Source: Thermoplasmata archaeon M9B2D (lineage in GTDB: Archaea > Thermoplasmatota > E2 > DHVEG-1). Taken from it: a DNA stretch of 43,394 nucleotides. Location of the stretch: positions 1 through 43,394 of the forward strand of contig MUGD01000026.1 of NCBI GenBank assembly GCA_002900555.1. Direction: 5' to 3'. Of the stretch, positions 39,537-43,394 are shown piece by piece. Every line of letters starts with the position of its first letter. The stretch's first letter is position 1. A program made the position numbers and the translations under genes. Under the pieces are notes generated by a model that saw nothing but the letters and a program-made list of their open reading frames with translations, did no database searches and was not told the DNA's origin.

Positions 39537-40289
39537 ATGGCAGAACGAGAACGTAGAAACGCACCAAAAGGACGACGCAGACAGTTCGATGAGGCGGCCG
39601 CTCCGGTTCTTTGGACGCCAAAAACCAGACTTGGGAAAATGGTGAAAAGCGGGGAGATCACTACCATGAGTGATGCCTTAAAATCTGGGCTTCCATTGCG
39701 GGAGCCAGAGATTGTCGATCTGCTATTACCCACCGTCGAAGATGAGGTTATTGATGTGAAAATGGTGCAACGGATGACTGACTCAGGACGACGGGTGAAA
39801 TTCGTCATTACGGTGGCAGTAGGCAACAAAGATGGTTTTGTTGGCCTAGGCCAGGCTAAGGGAAAAGAAGTCGGGTTAAGCATTAAGAGAGCTATTGAGA
39901 ACGCGAAGATGAACATGATTGAGATACGACGCGGGTGCGGATCCTGGGAATGTGGGTGTCGAACCCCGCATACAATCCCGTTTCTGGTGACCGGGAAAAG
40001 CGGCTCTGTGGAGGTCACCTTCAAACCAGCACCTCGTGGCATTGGGCTTGCGACTGGTGATGTTGCAAAGAAGATCCTCCGCTTGGCAGGGGTAAGCGAC
40101 TGCTGGGCGTTTACCGAGGGGAAAACCAAGACGGTTGTGAACTACGCAAAAGGAGTCTATGACGCCTTGAAAAAGAACGCAGAGACACGGATAAACAGCA
40201 CTGAAATGAGCAAACTTGGGATTGTGCAGGGGAGCATCGGGATGCCGATACATGAAGAACAAGCCGCCCCAGTTAAAACGGAGGAGTGA
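39537..40289 (+). CDS. rps5: Small ribosomal subunit protein S5 (uS5)
   Basis: The 250-residue protein has [55 protein letters not shown] region ([21 protein letters not shown]) and [19 protein letters not shown], the archaeal S5 signatures. GGAGGAGTAACC precedes the ATG. It ends five bases before L30. Confidence 0.97.
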   Translation: MAERERRNAPKGRRRQFDEAAAPVLWTPKTRLGKMVKSGEITTMSDALKSGLPLREPEIVDLLLPTVEDEVIDVKMVQRMTDSGRRVKFVITVAVGNKDGFVGLGQAKGKEVGLSIKRAIENAKMNMIEIRRGCGSWECGCRTPHTIPFLVTGKSGSVEVTFKPAPRGIGLATGDVAKKILRLAGVSDCWAFTEGKTKTVVNYAKGVYDALKKNAETRINSTEMSKLGIVQGSIGMPIHEEQAAPVKTEE

Positions 40290-40293
40290 ATCC

Positions 40294-40758
40294 ATGGTGT
40301 ACGCAGTTATTAGGATAAGAGGTACCGTGAACGTGAAACCAGATATCAAGAAAACGATGGAGCTGCTGCGGTTGACGCATGCGAATCGTTGTGTGCTTCT
40401 TGAGGAAAACGATGTCTATAAAGGGATGCTTCAGATGGTGAAGGACTATACCACGTGGGGTGAGATTAACAAAGAGACGCTGTCAAAGCTTCTTTCCATG
40501 AGAGGAAAACGTAGTGGTGAGAAACCCCTAACAGAGGAGTATCTGAAAAAAGCGACATCGTATGATAGTTTTGAGAAACTCTCAGAAGCTATTCTGGACA
40601 AGAAGGTCAGCTATAAAGAGATCCCTGAGATAAAGCCGTACTTCCGGCTCAACCCCCCTAAGAAAGGGCATCGGACCGTGAAACGAGCGTTTGTCAATAA
40701 AGGCTCCCTTGGGTACAGAAAGGAAAATATCAATACTCTCATCGAACGGATGTTATAA
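40294..40758 (+). CDS. rpl30: Large ribosomal subunit protein L30 (uL30), last gene of the superoperon here
   Basis: The 154-residue archaeal-length L30 starts MVYAVIRIRGTVNVKPDIKKTMELLRLTHANRCVLL and ends with the SYKEIPEIKPYFRLNPPKKGHRTVKRAFVNKGSLGYRKENINTLIERML region. GGAGGAG precedes the ATG. Archaeal operons usually continue with L15 and SecY, but here the next gene is a small acidic protein after a promoter-like gap. Confidence 0.96.
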   Translation: MVYAVIRIRGTVNVKPDIKKTMELLRLTHANRCVLLEENDVYKGMLQMVKDYTTWGEINKETLSKLLSMRGKRSGEKPLTEEYLKKATSYDSFEKLSEAILDKKVSYKEIPEIKPYFRLNPPKKGHRTVKRAFVNKGSLGYRKENINTLIERML

Positions 40759-40780
40759 GGACGCTAGAAAATTCCAAAAG

Positions 40781-40789
40781 TTTATTATA
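40781..40789 (+). promoter_or_regulatory. TATA-like box for the small acidic protein gene
   Basis: TTTATTATA lies about 50 bases before the ATG at 40836. It shows that the gene after L30 probably has its own promoter, with a leader that includes a GAGGGTG ribosome binding site. Confidence 0.5.
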
Positions 40790-40835
40790 GGGTTCTTTTT
40801 ATTGGGTCATTTGCGAGAAAGAGGGTGTTTAAAAG

Positions 40836-41054
40836 ATGGAGGAAGTTCTCTACAATATAGAAATTCATAGGAATGAGGGAAATTATATGGGGAAGATTTA
40901 TTCTGATATTGATGGAGTAAAGGAGTTTGAAAACAACAGAATAGACCGTTTGCTCCGTGATATCATCGTTGATATGCAGCTTGCGCTGGATGACGAGTTT
41001 TCCACGAGAATGACCACGGTTGATCTGACTGAGTTCCCCGACGAGGTCAAATAA
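40836..41054 (+). CDS. Small acidic protein of unknown function
   Basis: A 72-residue acidic protein that I do not recognise. It starts MEEVLYNIEIHRNEGNYMG, has KEFENNRIDRLLRDIIVDMQLALDDEF (a predicted helix), and ends VDLTEFPDEVK. GAGGGTG lies about nine bases before the ATG. It sits where L15 and SecY would be expected, between L30 and RpoK, so a link to translation or transcription is possible but not shown. Confidence 0.7.
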   Translation: MEEVLYNIEIHRNEGNYMGKIYSDIDGVKEFENNRIDRLLRDIIVDMQLALDDEFSTRMTTVDLTEFPDEVK

Positions 41055-41116
41055 AACCGACTTCACGGTGTACACCTGCTGCTTCTCCCTTTAAGACAGG
41101 GTGTCTGCAAGGGCAA

Positions 41117-41126
41117 TATTTTTAAA
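41117..41126 (+). promoter_or_regulatory. TATA-like box for rpoK-rps2
   Basis: TATTTTTAAA lies about 55 bases before the rpoK start. A ten-base palindrome GGTGTACACC lies upstream at 41067-41076. Confidence 0.45.
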
Positions 41127-41175
41127 GGTTTCTGTTATTTGGGCTTCTACCTACCTGATACTTCGGAGGAAGACT

Positions 41176-41367
41176 GTGACATATACTCGCTTTGAAAAAG
41201 CTCGCATCATTGGCGCACGAGCCTTACAACTGTCCATGGGGGCTCCCTCGATCTTGGCGGATATCCCAAGGGACATGATCGACCCTGTTGAAATCGCGAT
41301 GCTTGAGTATGACGAGGGTGCCATTCCGATCACCGTAAGGCAAAAGGAGATTAAAACAAAGAACTGA
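41176..41367 (+). CDS. rpoK: DNA-directed RNA polymerase subunit K
   Basis: The 63-residue protein begins TYTRFEKARIIGARALQLSMGAP and continues with DPVEIAMLEYDEGAIPITVRQ, the RpoK/RPB6/omega signature. I use the GTG at 41176, which has GGAGGA eight bases before it; longer frames upstream lack this. RpoK stabilises the RNA polymerase assembly. S2 follows after nine bases. Confidence 0.95.
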   Translation: MTYTRFEKARIIGARALQLSMGAPSILADIPRDMIDPVEIAMLEYDEGAIPITVRQKEIKTKN

Positions 41368-41376
41368 GGAATAGCC

Positions 41377-42003
41377 ATGGCTGAAGAAAAGCAAACAACA
41401 GAACCAGAACCAACGATGATGGTATCCGAGGAGACCTATATGACGTCCGGTGTTCATATTGGGACCAGACAGAAAACCGCGGACATCAAGGAGTTCATCT
41501 ATAAGGTGCGGAACGATGGGTTGTATATCATCGACGTGAAAAAAACAGATGAGCGGATTAAGGCGTCTGCGAAGTTTCTTTCGAAATATGATCCTGCGAA
41601 GGTCCTGGCGGTCTCCGTACGGCAGTACGGGCAAAAACCAGTCAGGAAACTTGGGGAAACAACAGGTATTTCGGTGCTGGACGGACGGTTCCAGCCAGGC
41701 ACCTTGACAAACCCAAATGCAAAAACCTTCCTTGAACCAGAGATTATCGTGCTCACGGACCCTCTCGCTGACGTTCAGGCGCTGCATGAGGCAAAAAACA
41801 TCGGGATCCCTGTGCTTGCGCTGTGTGATACAAACAATGAAACCAAATACATTGATTATGTGATTCCGACGAACAACAAAGGTCGCCGTGCGCTTGCGTT
41901 GATTTACTGGCTTCTTGCCAGGGCGATTCTGCGGGAGCAGGGAAAAATTCAGTCTGATGAAGAATTCAAGGCGACCGTGGAAGATTTCGAAGCGGAGATT
42001 TAA
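41377..42003 (+). CDS. rps2: Small ribosomal subunit protein S2 (uS2)
   Basis: A 208-residue archaeal S2 with [50 protein letters not shown], and [49 protein letters not shown]. Normal length. It forms a unit with rpoK, a common archaeal pair. Confidence 0.97.
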   Translation: MAEEKQTTEPEPTMMVSEETYMTSGVHIGTRQKTADIKEFIYKVRNDGLYIIDVKKTDERIKASAKFLSKYDPAKVLAVSVRQYGQKPVRKLGETTGISVLDGRFQPGTLTNPNAKTFLEPEIIVLTDPLADVQALHEAKNIGIPVLALCDTNNETKYIDYVIPTNNKGRRALALIYWLLARAILREQGKIQSDEEFKATVEDFEAEI

Positions 42004-42055
42004 AAGAGTTTTTTGAAGATGCTGTCTACCCGAAAACAGCGTAAAGGAGATGCCT

Positions 42056-43225
42056 TTGGAAGAAAAAATCAATGAGAACATCATCCTTATCGGCACCGCA
42101 CATATCTCTGAGGAGAGTGTCAGTGAGGTCCGCAGGGCTATCGAGACGCATCAGCCGGCTATCGTGGCTGTGGAGCTATGCCAGCGTCGTTTTGAGTCGA
42201 TTACAAAGAAGGACAAATGGGAGAACACCCCAGTCACCGCGCTGATTAGGTCCAACAACGCGTATTTTATGCTTGCACAGACGTTCCTTTCCTCCATCCA
42301 GCGGAGACTTGGGCAGGAGTATGGCGTTGAGCCTGGCTCTGAGATGATTGCGGCGATGCAGGAGGCGGAGAAATACAACGTCAAAGTCGCCTTAGTCGAC
42401 CGGGATATCACGGTGACGCTGAAGCGAGCCTGGCGGATGATGGGAGTCCGTGAGAAATTCAAGGTGGTCTGGGAGTTTCTCAAAGCGATGATCGGGTATG
42501 ATGAAGAGGACCTTGAGGAGCTTGATTTAAAGGAGCTGATGAAGCAGGATGTCCTATCTCAGATGATGGAGGAGTTTAGTGCGATAGCGCCAAGTGCCGC
42601 TAAGGTGCTTATCGCGGAGCGGGACCTATATATCGCACAGAAGATTTTCGAGGAAAGCAAGAACGGAAAGGTTGTCGCGGTCGTTGGCGCCGGGCATGTC
42701 AGCGGGATTAAGAAACATCTGGAGAAACAGCAGCAGAACGTGAACCTGCAGGAGCTTGAGCAGATCCCAAAGAAACGGTTCAATCTGGTCAAGGCGGTGG
42801 AAATTGCAATCCCGGTGATTTTCTTCTCCGTGATCGGCTGGATCATTTATTCCACCGGGGTTGACCCGTGGAACAAGATAAAGGATATCTTTTTGATATG
42901 GTTCCTTGTTCATGGCATCCTTGCTGCGGTTGGTGTCGCGATCGCACGGGGGCATCCGTTGTCGATTTTCACCGCGTTTATCGCTGCGCCGTTCACATCA
43001 CTTGAACCGTTTTTCGCTCCAGGATGGTTCGCTGGTCTTGTCGAAGCAAAACTCCGCAAACCAGTGATAAAGGATTTCCAGCAGTTAAGCAAGATTGAAA
43101 GTGTTCGTGATTTTCTCAGAAACAGGGTGATTCGCCTGCTGATGGTCGTGGCGTTGGCAAACCTCGGAAGCATCCTTGGGACCATCATTGCGCTGCCATG
43201 GATCCTAAGCCTTGGGATCGGCTAA
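42056..43225 (+). CDS. TraB/GumN-family membrane protein
   Basis: The 389-residue protein has the TraB signature ENIILIGTAHISEESVSEV near the N-terminus, VAVELCQRRFE near 40, and NGKVVAVVGAGHVSGI near 210. Three or four transmembrane helices follow at about 245-265, 285-305, 310-330 and the C-terminal 25 residues. TraB proteins are proposed metal-dependent proteases or erythromycin-esterase-like hydrolases; the role in archaea is unknown. The ATG at 42050 overlaps AGGAGAT, so TTG 42056, with proper spacing, is preferred. A small stem GCTGT/ACAGC precedes the ribosome binding site. Confidence 0.85.
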   Translation: MEEKINENIILIGTAHISEESVSEVRRAIETHQPAIVAVELCQRRFESITKKDKWENTPVTALIRSNNAYFMLAQTFLSSIQRRLGQEYGVEPGSEMIAAMQEAEKYNVKVALVDRDITVTLKRAWRMMGVREKFKVVWEFLKAMIGYDEEDLEELDLKELMKQDVLSQMMEEFSAIAPSAAKVLIAERDLYIAQKIFEESKNGKVVAVVGAGHVSGIKKHLEKQQQNVNLQELEQIPKKRFNLVKAVEIAIPVIFFSVIGWIIYSTGVDPWNKIKDIFLIWFLVHGILAAVGVAIARGHPLSIFTAFIAAPFTSLEPFFAPGWFAGLVEAKLRKPVIKDFQQLSKIESVRDFLRNRVIRLLMVVALANLGSILGTIIALPWILSLGIG

Positions 43226-43274
43226 ATGTTTTTATCTTTGTGTTGAATACCTCGATGCAATCTGGAAGACCATC

Positions 43275-43394
43275 ATGTCCGAAGAACGGAAATTCTACAC
43301 CTCGTTTCATGATCTGTCCCCTCGGGAGTATATGTATATCCCACAGGGCAGCCTACAGGTGGGAAAACCAGGGTCGTTTAGCAGAGTTGAACTA
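43275..43394 (+). CDS. Unidentified CDS, 3' end outside window
   Basis: The ATG at 43275 opens a frame of 40 codons that runs to the window edge (MSEERKFYTSFHDLSPREYM...). A TATA-like TTTTTATC lies about 45 bases upstream. I do not recognise the product. Another ATG at 43256 in a different frame is also open to the edge, so the choice rests on the more natural composition and the promoter distance. Confidence 0.4.
   Translation, partial: MSEERKFYTSFHDLSPREYMYIPQGSLQVGKPGSFSRVEL

Noticed and set aside
41101..41175. Longer RpoK with 25 extra N-terminal residues
   Set aside because: The extra part lies over the TATA-like box and lacks a ribosome binding site; GTG 41176 has GGAGGA and gives the usual RpoK length.
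42021..42040. GCTGT/ACAGC stem before the TraB-family gene as a regulatory switch
   Set aside because: Only five pairs with a ten-base loop, and it does not overlap the ribosome binding site; too weak to call.
1..43394. CRISPR array, transposase or rRNA gene
   Set aside because: No regularly spaced repeats, transposase motifs or rRNA-like sequence were seen on reading both strands.

Overview
The window is archaeal DNA, most likely euryarchaeal and possibly Thermoplasmatota-related. The domain is certain: it has an archaeal ribosomal protein superoperon (L3 to L30) with the archaea/eukaryote-specific proteins L44e, S27e, S4e, L32e and L19e, together with aIF1, aIF2-alpha, Nop10, Nob1, Rpp29, RpoK, GINS, Dph2 and TATA-type promoters. 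RadB points to Euryarchaeota. The finer placement rests only on the general look of the secreted proteins and the helix-hairpin-helix (HhH) tails, so it is weak.

Positions 1-2.6 kb hold an edge-truncated TspO-like membrane protein, a HAD hydrolase and a secreted glycoprotein-like protein. Positions 2.6-9.1 kb are on the minus strand. They hold a translation/proteostasis operon (L44e, S27e, aIF2-alpha, Nop10, PAC2), then GINS and RadB, then Dph2 overlapping a two-domain kinase-like protein. Positions 9.1-12.2 kb carry a DUF401 transporter, an MTA/SAH deaminase and a small anchored protein. Positions 12.3-15.1 kb (plus strand) are nadA, a cysteine desulfurase and queC. A large charged coiled-coil protein with a C-terminal HhH module follows at 15.3-17.5 kb. 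Positions 17.6-20.2 kb (minus) are hisS, nob1 and a signal peptidase.

Positions 20.2-22.9 kb form a small AT-rich accessory patch with a beta-helix lipoprotein, an unknown membrane protein and tRNA 3'-end-like fragments. After bioY comes a phosphate (pst) operon on the minus strand. Its pstB reading frame is broken, and a small AbrB-type gene sits where phoU is often found. A nested inverted-repeat array lies beside the pstS promoter.

Positions 28.8-40.8 kb are the ribosomal superoperon: L3, L4, L23, L2, S19, L22, S3, L29, aIF1, Rpp29, S17, L14, L24, S4e, L5, S14, S8, L6, L32e, L19e, L18, S5, L30. Genes are tightly coupled, often by TAATG or ATGA overlaps. L15 and SecY, the usual next genes, are absent. 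A small acidic protein, RpoK, S2, a TraB-family membrane protein and an edge-truncated ORF finish the window.

Three genes too short for routine ORF calling were read directly from the sequence: nop10, rps14 and the AbrB-type gene. The observations most worth following are a near-perfect hairpin that buries the Rpp29 ribosome binding site, three consecutive hairpins in the L3 leader, a shortened S4e, HhH modules on S3, L32e and the coiled-coil protein, and the pst operator-like array. I found no complete tRNA or rRNA gene, no CRISPR array and no transposase.
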